Part shown: positions 41,717-52,438 of the stretch, piece by piece
Position numbering within the stretch: position 1 is the stretch's first letter
How the letters are laid out: each line of letters starts with the position of its first letter
Origin: Anthoceros angustus
Taxonomy: Eukaryota > Streptophyta > Anthocerotopsida > Anthocerotales > Anthocerotaceae
NCBI GenBank assembly: GCA_010909165.1
Contig: MU008177.1
Span: 992,001-1,056,000, forward strand
Length of the DNA stretch: 64,000 nt
Direction of reading: 5' to 3'
Notes under the pieces: generated by a model
Database searches by the model: none
Told to the model about the DNA's origin: nothing
Seen by the model: the letters and a program-made list of their open reading frames with translations, nothing else
Made by a program: the position numbers and the translations under genes

Positions 41717-43410
41717 CGGCTCTTGGAGCAGGTGGATTGGCAGCAACCAAATTCAAGTTGGGAGCTCCAACATGCGGACAATTCTAGCAAAGTGTCCTGC
41801 TCTCCATGGCCGCACTTTTACAGGCTAGGCCTTGTCTCATTGGTTCCACGATGGTGGTAGCTCGTCCTCTCCTCTAGATCTACCACGAGACCTAGGATAT
41901 CTTCCTCTTGATACGGTGCCTCTTGAATAAACATATCCGGTATAGCATCTGCTTCGCCATGGCCTCTTGCGTGTTTGAGGATTAGTCAAAGCTATCCTAT
42001 TTTGAGCCCATCTCTTAAGGCCGGTGATAAACTTGTGGAGTTTGTCTGCTCATGCATCTCTGGACATTGCAAGACAATGAGCTAAACTCACTCACATACT
42101 CCCGCAAAGTTCCGGTATGCTTGACATTGTCGAGCATCCTTGCGCCAAACTCATTTGCATTAGCGGGTTGGAAAGCGCTTGCTTGAAGTCGCCCATGTGA
42201 AGATTGTGGCTCTGCGATTGCCTTGCCTTACGTTCTCAGCGTAAGTCCTCCACCAAGTAAGAGCATAATCCTCTAAGAAATTATGGCGTGCTTGGTACTC
42301 ATCTTCGGCACTCGCATGATTCGATGCTTCAAAGAAAAACCAAGAACGATTTTCTCGTCACGCTCGCCTTTGTAAGTCTTTGGGGCTGTGTCCTCAACTT
42401 CTTAGACTTTTGGCGGTGCTCTCGAGCTCGAGCTCCACTTCTTGGCTCTTCTTCAGCGAGCTTTTGCCTTTAATCTCACGATCCATGGCATCAAGTCTCA
42501 TCATGATCTTTTGGAGCTGGTCCTCTATGGTGGGTCCTGCTCCAAGTTCCTTCCTCCGTTCTCACAACTTGCGGACTCTGTGGCTCTTCCACAGTGCGGG
42601 GCCTTATCCTTTGTGCGTATCCTTTCCACTCTACTTGGCTCAGGATCGCCATCTCCACTAGCGTACTAGTCAAGATGCTTCAACCTATGCTCACGATACC
42701 ACAAGTAACACCCCCAGCGGGGTGGGGAAAACCATGATTAGAAGCAAAAGGGTAATAAATCAACACACACACTAGGCCTCCAAGTAGCCGCCCTCCTCTT
42801 CTAGGAGGACTCGAGACACCCTTGCCGCTGCTCTTTATTCTTAGATCACGAGTCAACAAGAACATACAGTGGAGGCTAGAGAACTCCCCATCTTTGCCTA
42901 AGCTAGGAGCTTAGCTCTCTCTTCACTTGACCTCCTCCACAAAGCTCCTTCACGGCCTCCCTTAGTGCTTCAGCCCAAGCAACAAGTGCTCTCAAGGCAC
43001 AGCCCAAGCATCCAGTGCTCTCAAGGCTGAACTGTCTTTACCCTAGGGCTAGGTCTCCTTTTATACACAAGCCCTAGCTACAATCTTAGTAACTACTTAC
43101 TTAAGCTTTAAGCTATTATTTACTACCATACACTTCCTAGGGCTGCATGCTTAACATGCTCTTAGTAAGCTGCTCTTCTAAACATGCCTGCATGGAGCTT
43201 TCTTACCAAAGCACTCAAGCGCCTTTGCTCACACCTTTTTGAATCTGCTGCCTAATTTAGTAAGCTTGGGATTTGTGTTGGGAATTTGACAAGCCGTGAA
43301 TTTCGCATAAAGGCGAGGCGTCACCCATGTTGCTTTTGGGGCACAAATCTGTGTGGAGAATTGACCCTCTTTACCTCCAATCTGGCCTTGCGTTTCTTAG
43401 TGAAGAATTG
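41716..43410 (-). mobile_element. Ty3/gypsy gag, primer site and LTR segment inside the LINE
   Basis: From right to left: LTR (about 42709-43400, with TTTTATAC and CTAGGGCTGCATGC), a primer-binding site TGGTATCGTGAGC (complement of 42691-42703), gag remains (41990-42690), and a zinc-knuckle-like end (41750-41830). The right border joins the LINE at AATTGCCTTACAAG, present in both. Coding frames are under 100 residues. Confidence 0.65.
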
Positions 43411-45813
43411 CCTTACAAGCTAGATTGAACCCAATGAAGATGTTGAATATGCGTGCCGCCATTAAACCAAACACCGCAGCCATAATCAAGTTTAGGCAAA
43501 ACAATGAATATATAGTTGTCGCAGGAGGTTAGCTTTGAGTCCCCAAACAGAGGTACCAAGAGAGAGATAATACGATAGAGTACACATAGCCGGTCAAGCA
43601 TACATGGTGTTCCAAGTTAACTTGGAGTCTAAGTAAAAGCCCAAGAATTTGACACACTAGGAGTAATAAGGGAGCCATCAAGAGAAAGAGTATACTCCTT
43701 AATATTTTCCTTGCGCTTGAGAGAAAAATGAATGAGCTCGAACTTGTTGAGATCAAACTCCACGAGGTGCGTGGAGGCCCACTTACTATGTAGCATAGCT
43801 TGAAGCTTTTTGTGGATTTTTTGCGAGCAAAGTGGCATATGCCCCTGTCATCAATCCAACCAATGCCGCCCCATAGATTGAAGTTGAGAGATAAGGCCGA
43901 TGAAGAATGTAAAAAAGAAGAGGAGAAATAGGCGAACCTTGTGGTAACCCCGTATGCGCAAGAGTGTCACAAGGCCATCCAAACATAGTGAAGTTACACG
44001 TTGAGATAAAAAGTGAAAGACCCAATGAATCAAGCAGCTTGGAAGACCTTTCCGCATAAAATAGATAGGAGGACCTGATGATTAACTGAGTCAAATGCAC
44101 CCTTGATGTCCATAAGGAGAAGGGAAAGAACATGGCGTTGTCCCCAAGCCTCGCAAATATCTTGTACCGTAAGAGTTGTTGCATCACTTGTACTCCGGCC
44201 CGGCCGACCAAGTGACCGTGGGGAAGAAGGCCAACATGAGTTTCAACCAAGAAAGAAAGTCGTGAGGCCATAAAACCCTCCAAAGCCTTGCCCAAGCAAT
44301 TAAGAAGTGCAATAGGCGATAAGAACGGGCGTGAATAGTTAGCTTTAACTTATGGAGAATGAGAAGCGAGTGACGCTACGTGGATGATAACCCAATATAG
44401 AGCACGCTGAAAGATAGATAAATAAAAGCCTTTGAGGAGATCCCACTCTCTGGAGAAACCCAGCAGCAATAGTGTCTGGGCCCGCCCGCCCACGCCTTAG
44501 CACCAAAGATAGCCTTATGCACCTCGTGCGAGTAGGATCGCCACTGAATTGAGAGTTTGTCAAGGTGGTAGGGAGGGTACCGGATGAAGAGGGAAACAAA
44601 GCGGATCGGAGGGCGCACATTTGTCGATGAGAGTGAACAAGTGACCCATCCCGTAAAGTAAAGGGGTGAAAGAAGGGGAAGTAGGTATAGTAGAACGATA
44701 AATCCTCCAAATATCTGAGTCGCTAGCCTCTGCAAGAAATGTCTTCCAATGGTCCTTCTTGGCCATTTTAACCATGCGAAAGTACTCATTCCTGGCTGTC
44801 CGAAAAATCGCAATGTCCGATGAACTGTTAGTGGTGCGCATAATCCGGCGTGCCCGAGCTAGTCCCTTACGCAAAGAAGACAGGGTAGGAGACCACCAAG
44901 GTTTAGCACGGAGGTGAGGGCGCACAACAGGGGTAGAGGCGGAAATTGCCCTTTGGAGAGAGAGGGTGACTTGCGCAACTAGGTGATCAATCTGAGAGGG
45001 GGTCTGAGGGAGACCTAAACCGACCAAGTTAGTGGAAATTTCAGCAGCTAAAGTGGAGGAAAATTTGACCCCGTCAATAGCTCTAACATTAAGGCAGGGT
45101 GGAGACGGAGGGGGGAGAGGTTGTGAGGAGGGAGGAATAGTGAGGATTAAACCAATAACTTGGTGGTCAGACCCTGCCTCAAGATCAGGAAGAATGTTAT
45201 AGAAGTCTACCAAGTGACGAACATCATCAGAAGAAAGAGTTAGATCCAAAGTGGAAGGGTTATTGGAGGAAGACACTTAAGTGGGGCAATCTGGCGGAGT
45301 TAGGAGGAAGAGAGGAGTGGTGTTAATGAAGAGGAAAAACTCATCAGCCGCCAAGGAAATGACTTCATCAGATGAAGAAGATTCCCACAAAGGATGATGG
45401 AGATTGAAATCGCCGAGATTAAAACAATGGTGGGAGAGGAAGGAGGCATGGGGTGTGAGAATGCGAATGGTACTATCAGAGTCAGGGGGATTGTAGAGAT
45501 TAACAAAGTGAACGACTTGACCTGGGCAAGAGACTTGGACACATTGGATATCAGGGTGATTAAAAAGGTTCCAGCGGGAAGAAATACTACTAGAACAAAG
45601 ACTTTTGTTAACATAAGTGAGGACCCTAGGGCGAGTAGGGAGGCGGAGAGGGAGGATGGGAGTCCATTGCGGTGCAAATCGCGTGGAAGGGTTGATGACA
45701 TATGGTTCTTGCAAGAAAAGAATGTCAAATCAAGAGAATAACATATTGAGAATAGTGGAAATGACGATACTGGATCGGTGGCAGTTGAGTTGGATAATCT
45801 TGAGAGAGTTCAT
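43410..45813 (-). pseudogene. LINE ORF2: endonuclease and reverse transcriptase, upstream copy
   Basis: ORF2 starts at ATG 45813 (MNSLKIIQLNCHRSSIVIS), overlapping the ORF1 stop as ATGA. The endonuclease follows: FLQEPYVINPST (catalytic Glu), LGDFNLHHPLWESS (Asp/Asn) and EAGSDHQVIGL (terminal Asp-His). A 238-residue frame (44560-45276) spans the end of the endonuclease and the linker (KPWWSPTLSSLRKGLARARR). RT motifs A (DIKGAF, damaged), B (GLPQGSPISPLLF) and the following segment lie at 43413-44295. The protein nicks target DNA and primes reverse transcription there. A one-base break after 45277 and several in RT disrupt the frame. Confidence 0.82.
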
Positions 45814-46842
45814 GAGGGGACTGGCCGAGAGAAAACCTTGGAGTTGGCTGCAAACCGAGTGGCGCATGGAGGGTCAGAGGCCCGATGAGCACCTTGACAG
45901 TTGCAACATAGTGGGGTCGTCACCCTATAGTCTAAAGCCGAATGAGGCCCACCACAGTTCAAACACCGCTCCGCACTCCAACAAAAGGTTTGAGTGTGAC
46001 CAAAGCGTTGACATCTGAAGCATTGAGTAGGGCGTGCATTGGGGACAAATGGAGTCACCCGCAAAGATGCGACCTTGTGAAGCGCTGACGAAAGATCGCA
46101 AGCGGATTCTTCGCCGGAGGGATACCGTAATGTATGAATGATGCTTGGTGGAGAGATCCTTGAGGAGCCACCGAGGTTCATCTTCAAAGGAAATATCGTT
46201 GTTCACGAGTACTTTTGAATTCTTCCAATGGTAATGTCAGGACATCATGGACCAAGATCGATGGCGGATGCGTGAGTTGAAACCGCTGAGAAAGATGGAA
46301 AAGCCATTGGACCCCATTCCGAAGCTGATTCGATGACTTTGGCGCGCACAGCCCCAGACTCAACAATAACACCAAGAGACGTGGGGAATTTTTGCACAGC
46401 TTGAATCGTAACTGGATCGACCCCAGCCGCAATGAGAGCCCCATTAATTTTGGTCTTCAGTTCTGCATGAGTCAGATCCTGGAGATAGTCTCCATCTGTG
46501 AACCTGACAAATAGACGTTCCTCGATAATTGGAGGCGGTCTTGATGGAGGAGTGCTACCGCCGCTAGAATGGACGGCCGTGGCATAAGATAAAGGACGAG
46601 CTACCTTGACCTCAGACTTCACTTCGTTGGAAGCAGATCAAGTCTTCATTGCATGTAAGTACTTGTTGTTGGCTTGCTTCCAAAAGCGTGGCCTTCCCTA
46701 ATAGTGTGACAACAGCCCTCTCCAAGAGTCCCTTCACTTCATTCTTCTTGCCTATGGAAATATTTTTAGGTTCCGCCTTGAGCATAACAATAACATATTC
46801 GATCAATTGGATTGCCTCAGAGCCACCAGTATCAGGTGCCAT
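45810..46842 (-). pseudogene. LINE ORF1: nucleic-acid-binding Gag-like protein with three zinc knuckles
   Basis: Starts at ATG 46842 (MAPDTGGSEAIQLIEYVIVM) and ends in TGA 45810-45812. The N-terminal part is predicted helical. The middle (46245-46622) carries FVRFTDGDYLQDLTHAELK and KFPTSLGVIVESGAVRAKVI. The C-terminus (45810-46187) holds a CCHC series, CFRCQRFGHTQTFC then CLNCGGPHSALDY and CCNCQGAHRASDPPC. This arrangement resembles the ORF1 proteins of jockey, I and Tad-type LINEs, which coat the element RNA. Two frame breaks (near 46615 and 46215). Confidence 0.8.
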
Positions 46843-47259
46843 GGTTGGGAGAGGAGGGGCCTTGGTTTGGTGCCAAGGCTAACACCACGGAAGAACGCCG
46901 CTGAAGAGGCCTCAAGGAAACCTAGCAATACTATGGTGACCTGACCTGACCACTTGCGCCCCGCACAAACCCGGAGCCAACCCTTCACGGGAAACCCTAT
47001 CGGTAGGAACTCCGCACGCAAGAGCTACTGCAAAAACACCTCACGGCCACACCGCTCCCGCACCGCACACCGCACACCGCACACTGCCCTGAATCTGTCT
47101 ATTGAAGGGGCTCAAGGAGGTTTGAAGAATGAATCATCTCATCGAAGAATTGCCTTCGTCACGGGTGTCGAGGAAAGACCTTTCCCTACAAGTATCCTTA
47201 AGATTGGCTAGGGATCTTTACCTCCTCCGAGGCTAACATGCCTCATTTTTCCTCCTTTG

Positions 47260-47641
47260 TCATCCAGCAATCCTCTTTTCACAATCTGTGCATGCAGCTG
47301 CCTACCCCTTTGTAAGGCACCAGTGCTTGCAAGCCTTCACAAGACAAGCAAAAGTAACATGGTTAGCCAAAATCAGGCCCTCCTGCTCCATTGGCCCATA
47401 CACGACAAGTGACTCATGTCCAAGCCCTTGCTGGGCACACCCAGCAATCAGCGCCGTCCATGTCACCACATCCTTTGTGCCCAAAGTTTCAAAAACCTGG
47501 CGGGCACCTTCCAGTTCGCCACATTTGGCATACATGTCCACCAGGCAGGTTCCAACAAAGAGGTTAAGAGGAACGCCACTGTGCAAGACATCACAGCGCA
47601 CTTTCCTGTCGATCCCAAGTCGGCGGCCAATGCACAAGCTT
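47260..47641 (-). pseudogene. PPR-E, triplet fragment
   Basis: One PLS triplet (CLVDMYAKCGELEGARQVFE, KDVVTWTALIAGCAQQGLGH, ILANHVTFACLVKA) running into the preceding SGRKVRCDV-type segment. It breaks at 47641 into LINE RT sequence within AGCTTGAAG, which both sides share. Nothing of the E or DYW region follows on the left. Confidence 0.8.
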
Positions 47642-48440
47642 GAAGCTTTTTGTGGATTTTTTGCAGAAGGAGCGTGGCATATATGTCATCAATCCAACCG
47701 GTCTGCCGCCATAGATTGAAGTTGAGAGATAAGGCGGTGAACAGAAAAGAAGAGGAGAAATAGGCGAACCTTGTGGTAACCCCGCACATGAACCGCGCAA
47801 GAGTGTCTGACCATCCAAACATAGTGAAGTTACACGTTGAGATAAAAAGTGAAAGACCCAATGAATTAGTGCAGTTGGAAGACCTTTCCTGCATAAAATA
47901 GATAGGAGGACCTGATGATTAACTGAGTCAAATGCACCCTTGATGTCCATAAGGAGAAGGGAAAGAACATGGCGTTGTCCCCAAGCCCTGCGAATATCTT
48001 GTACTAGAAGAGTTGTTGCATCACTTGTACTCCGTCCTGGCCGACTCAACCAAGAAAGAAAGTCGTGAGGCCATAAAACCCTCCAAAGCCTTGCCCAAGC
48101 AATTAAGAAGTGCAATAGGGCGATAAGAACGTGGCAGTGAATAGTTAGCCCGGTTTAACTTGCGGAGAATGATGATGGCAGTGACGCCACTTGGATGATA
48201 ACCCAATATAGAGCACGCCTGAAAGATAGATAAATAAAAGCCTTTGAGGAGATCCCACTCTCTGGAGAAACCCAGCTGAAATAATATGCAGGCCCGCCGC
48301 CTTCCACGCCTTAACACCAAAGATAGCCTTATGCACCTCGTGCGAGTAGGGATCGGCCACTCGAATTGAGAGTTTCTGAAGGTGGTAGGGAGGGTCGGAT
48401 GAAGAGGAAACAAAGCGGATCGGAGGCACATTTGTCGACA
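47636..48440 (-). pseudogene. LINE RT fragment inside PPR-E
   Basis: Third copy of the LINE RT segment (motif A LLLMDIKGAFDSVNHQVLLS, motif B GLPQGSPISPLLF) in a 174-residue frame 47591-48115. Both borders are microhomologies with the PPR gene (AGCTTGAAG on the left, GACATGAG/GACGTGAG on the right). There is no target-site duplication or tail, so it was not inserted by retrotransposition. Confidence 0.82.
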
Positions 48441-49351
48441 TGAGCATCCGCCTTCACTCCTGACCTACGCATCTCATGGTACAGTTGTACGGCTTCGTAA
48501 GTTTTCCCATGCTTAGCGTATGCGGAGATTATGGAAGACCACATGAAGGCATTTGGTCTACTCACCCTGGTGAACACATCCATGGCCTCCTTTAGCCTAC
48601 CTCCGCGTGCATACATGCGCAAGATATGATTCCCTAGGTATGCATTCGACTCGTAGCCAAGTTTGACAGTCAGATCATGAACTCGTCGCCCCGCAACCAA
48701 ATCCTTCTTAGCTGTACACAATTTTGTAAAGCAGTGTAAAGCAGAGACTGAGAAATCGCGGAGTCTGTGTGCGCAAGAGATTCCAGGACTCTAACGGCCT
48801 CAGGAAGCTTCCTCTGCTGACACAGCCTGCTCACGGTTCCAGCCGTTACAGCGCCCATTTCCGATCCTGCACGCCTCCTAGGTTCGGGCTTATTATCCGG
48901 AAAGCTCGACTTGGAAGGAAAGGCACCATGACCCATGTGCATATCCAAGGAAACGAGCTGCTCATCAACCCAAGCTGGCTTCAACATGCTGTTTAACCAC
49001 AGGACCTCGCCGGACCCCCTAGGCCGGAAGTCAGGCGAAAGGGAGCTCTTCTTTATCTAGTCTGCTGTCCCGACAACATGGTAGGGTCCAGGAAAAATTG
49101 TTGCCACAAGTGGTCCTGCGCCTGCGCGTGCTCCTGCTCCTTGCGAGGACCATCGCTGGAAAATCCGTCCCCACCCACACATTTTTTCGGAAGTTGAAGT
49201 GCTGGGTTCCTTACACTGCTGCATCTGGAGGGTTGATTTTTTTTAGGGGATGATTCTCTGAGGTGAGGTGAGCGGGAGCTCCCCGTAGAATTCCTGTACA
49301 CACAAACATTTGTTGAGTCCACGACAAGTCCGGTTGCCACACCGTGGCCAT
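48437..49351 (-). pseudogene. PPR-E: 5' fragment (PDF motif and first PPRs)
   Basis: Starts at ATG 49351 (MATVWQPDL). The PDF region is recognisable (FFLDPTM, KPAWVDEQLVSLDMHMG), and then TAKKDLVAGRRVHDLTVKLG to VKADAH, where LINE RT sequence takes over. Frame breaks lie near 49070 and 48720. Confidence 0.8.
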
Positions 49352-49813
49352 CGTCCAGGGCCGTTAGCGGAAGATGAGGCTAACAGCAGAATTGCGGCAG
49401 GATGCCCAGATACATACTGTATATGACTACACTACCATGCATGCACTGTCTTTTTATTGTAAGTTAAATCAGTCATTTATCGTCATACTGGGCACCTAGT
49501 ATGGCAGGATGCCCTGGTACGGCGTATGACACCGAACGATAGTGCGAACGAATGAACGACGGTCAGCATTCTATGGGTACCAAGGAAAATGTAACACGTG
49601 GTGGTTCCGAAGTTCAAACTGCAATTACCTGTCATTCAATCTATCTGTAATCTCTTCATTGCAGAAAGACCGATTCCTTTAATTACGATCAGAGTTAGCC
49701 ATCCCTGTCTCAGTTTGCAAAGGGATGGAAGTTAGACAAGCACATTACCCCCAAGGCAAAACACAATATTCCTGGGCGTCCACACTTCAGCGCTGGCTAG
49801 GTCGTCATCATCC
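49352..49813. other. Spacer between PPR-E start and PPR-F stop
   Basis: Holds two copies of the PPR upstream element (GGATGCCC at 49400 and 49507) and the conserved 3' flank of PPR-F (about 49685-49813). No gene. Confidence 0.6.
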
Positions 49814-52438
49814 TCAAGGTCGACCCTTACAACTGCAAAACCCATTTGCGAATCGATGCACACGATACCCATCCCTTACTACAATGTCTCTCTGTTCAAG
49901 CCTTGACATGATCTCCGTGGAACTGTGGCAGTCACTGCACATGCGTAGATTCTTCGTTACCACCAGAGGTGTCCCACCCGGAGTGTTCATGAGACCAAAT
50001 GCCAGAGCCAGCTTCTCAGCATGCCCACAAAGCACATCTTCCTTTTCCTTCTCACAAAGTGGCTTCAACACCAACTTTGTGTGAGGTACGTGGCCTCCTT
50101 CCTGCTTCAGACGTGCATTTGTCCTCTCTACCTTAAAAGCAAGATCGTCTCTCCTTTCCCCCACCAGAAATCTATGTACTTGCTTTTTCACCTCGATGGT
50201 CGCCACTGCAGGTTTCTTGTTAGCCCCTGCTACCATTCGCTGTGTTTCAATCCTGTCTACATCGCTCCACCTACCTGCATCTGCGTAAGCGTTGGCCATA
50301 AGCACATAAGCAGACGCCCTTTGAGGGTCCAGCCTAACAATGCTTTCAAAACACCACATTGCCCTCTTTATATCCCCGTGACTTTTCGAGGCATTCAACA
50401 AAGACGTCAACCCCACAACATTACTTTGGCCCTCACATGATAATAGAATATTTTCTGCCTCATCTAAATGTCCTGCACGACCAAGAAGATCAATCATGCA
50501 ATTTTGATGCTCAATGGTAGGTTTGATGCCATGCTGTTCAGCCATGGAATCATAGAGCTTGCGACCCTCCTGCACCAGTCCCTCATGACTGCATGCTACT
50601 AAAAGGCAAGTAAAAGTTGCATCATCAGGCTGAATGCCGGCAGCTAACATCTCCTCAAAACAAGCTAGTGCCTTGTGAGATTCATCACAAGACCCACACG
50701 CGGATATCAGGGCATTCCATGTCACCACATCCTTTGTGACCAAGCTGTCAAAAACCTGGTGTGCATCCCTCAGTTCACCACATTTTGCATACATGTCCAC
50801 CAGGCAGTTGCCCACCAATATGTTATCTAGCCGTCCACGTTCTACAATCTGTGAATGCAGATGCCTGCCCATCTGTAACGCGCCAGCGATAGCACAAGCC
50901 TTGAGAAGGCAAGAAAAAGTCACATCGTTAGCCACAATCAGGCCCTCCTGCTCCATTTGTGCGTATACAATAAGTGCCTCATGCCCGAGTCCTTGCTGGG
51001 CATACCCAGCAATCAGCGCCGTCCATGACACCACATTTTTGGTGGCCAAGCTTTCAAAAACACCACGTGCATCTTCCAGTTCGCCACATTTTGCATACAT
51101 GTCCACCAGGCAGGTGCCCACCAGTATGTCACCAAGCAGTCCTCTTTCCACAATGTGTGAGTGGAGCTGCCTGCCCCTCTGTAAGGCACCAGTGCTTGCA
51201 CACGCCTTCAGAAGGCAAGCAAAAGTAACGCTGTCAGCCAAAATCAGGCCCTCTTGCTCCATTTGTCCATACAGAAGAAGCGCCTCTTGGCCCAGCCCTT
51301 GCCGTGCATACCACCAATAAGGGCAGTCCATGTCACAACATCCTTTCTGGTCAAGCTGTCAAAGGCCCAGCGTGCATCCTGCAGTTCGCCACATTTTGCA
51401 TACATGTCCACTAGGCAGTTTCCAACAAACACGTTGGAAGGAATGCCACTGCGCAACACATCACAGTGCACTTTTCTGCCAGATTCCAGGTCAGCGGCAA
51501 ATGCACAAGCTTGAAGGGCTGCAACAAAGACGTGAGCATCCGCCTTCACTCCTGACCTACGCATCTCATGGTACAGTTGTACGGCCTCACTAGGTTTCCC
51601 ATGCTTAGCATGTGCAGAGATTATGGAAAACCACATGAAGGCATTTGGTTTGGCCACCCTGGTGAACACATCCATGGCCTCCTGCAGACTACCTCCACAT
51701 GCGTACATGCGCAAGATATGGTTCCCCAAGTATGCATCCGACTCGTACCCAAGTTTGACAGTCAGATCATGAACTCGTCGCCCCACAACCACATCCTTCT
51801 TAGCTGCACACAATTTTAGCACTGTGTATAACAGAGAGTGAGAAATAGCAGAATCTGTATGCGCCAGAGACTCCAGGGCACCAACGGCCTCAGAAAGCTT
51901 CCCCTGCTGACATAACATGCTCACGGTCCCAGGCGTTACGAAGCCCATCTCCGATCCTGCACGCCTCCTAGGTTCAGGTTCAGGCTTATCCTTATCCGTA
52001 AACCTCAGATTGGAAGGAGGGGCACCATGACCCATGTGCATGTCCAAGGAAACCAGCTCGTCATCGACCCAAGCTGGCTTCAACAAGCTGTTTAACCACA
52101 GGACCTCGCCGGACCCCTTACGGCGGAAGTCAGGCGAACGGGAGCTCTTCTTATCTCGTCTGTTGTCCCACCACATGCTAGGGTCCAGAAAGTATTGTTG
52201 CCACAAATGCTCCTGCTCCTGCTCCTGGCCACGACCATCGCTGGAGAATCCGACCCCACCCACACATTTTCTCGGAAGTGCAAGTGCTGGGCTCTTTACA
52301 CTGCTGCACCTGGAGGCTTGGTTGTTTGCCGAGGGTTGACTCCTAAGGAGGTGAGCGGGAGCTCCCGTAGAATCCTGAACACACACCAATTGCAATTTGT
52401 TGGGTCCACAACGGGTCCAGTTGCCATACGGTGGCCAT
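49814..52438 (-). CDS. PPR-F: PLS-class PPR protein with PDF motif and DYW:GRP domain (nearly intact)
   Basis: Best representative of the family. ATG 52438 reads MATVWQLDPLWTQQIAIGV, followed by a 383-residue frame (51244-52395). That frame holds the PDF motif (FLDPSMWWDNRRDKKSSRSP, DFRRKGSGEVLWLN, KPAWVDDELVSLDMHMG), a linker, and leading PPRs from HSLLYTVLKLCAAKKDVVVG to VFVGNCLVDMYAKCGEL. A 505-residue frame (49814-51331) carries three PLS triplets, E1 (KPTIEHQNCMIDLLGRAGHL), E2 (SAYVLMANAYADAGRW) and the DYW domain with HAEK (catalytic Glu), CSDCH zinc residues and CSCKGRP at the C-terminus. Two shifts, near 51300 and 52400, interrupt an otherwise single-exon gene of about 870 codons. Predicted organelle RNA-editing factor. 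C-to-U versus U-to-C action cannot be read from sequence alone, but the GRP ending favours the unusual class. Confidence 0.9.

Larger units (their letters stand above)
38819..47143 (-). mobile_element. LINE (EEP endonuclease, RT, RNase H) with internal gypsy segment
   Basis: Minus-strand non-LTR retrotransposon. GAAGAATTGCCTT occurs at both ends (38806-38818 and 47144-47156), consistent with a 13-bp target-site duplication. The 3' end carries a (TAAA)8 tail, and a 5' UTR of about 300 bases precedes ORF1 at 46842. Gene order is ORF1 (three zinc knuckles) and then ORF2 (apurinic-type endonuclease, RT, RNase H, C-terminal Cys motif). A gypsy gag/LTR segment (41716-43410) splits the element, and the RT region is present on both sides of it, so the 8.3 kb is a composite of two LINE copies. 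Confidence 0.75.

Noticed and set aside
49814-52438. Calling the PPR genes pseudogenes because of frameshifts
   Set aside because: Indels sit mostly at homopolymers and CTG/CAG, while catalytic and code residues are kept and long frames persist. Sequencing error is a sound alternative, so the main loci are listed as coding.
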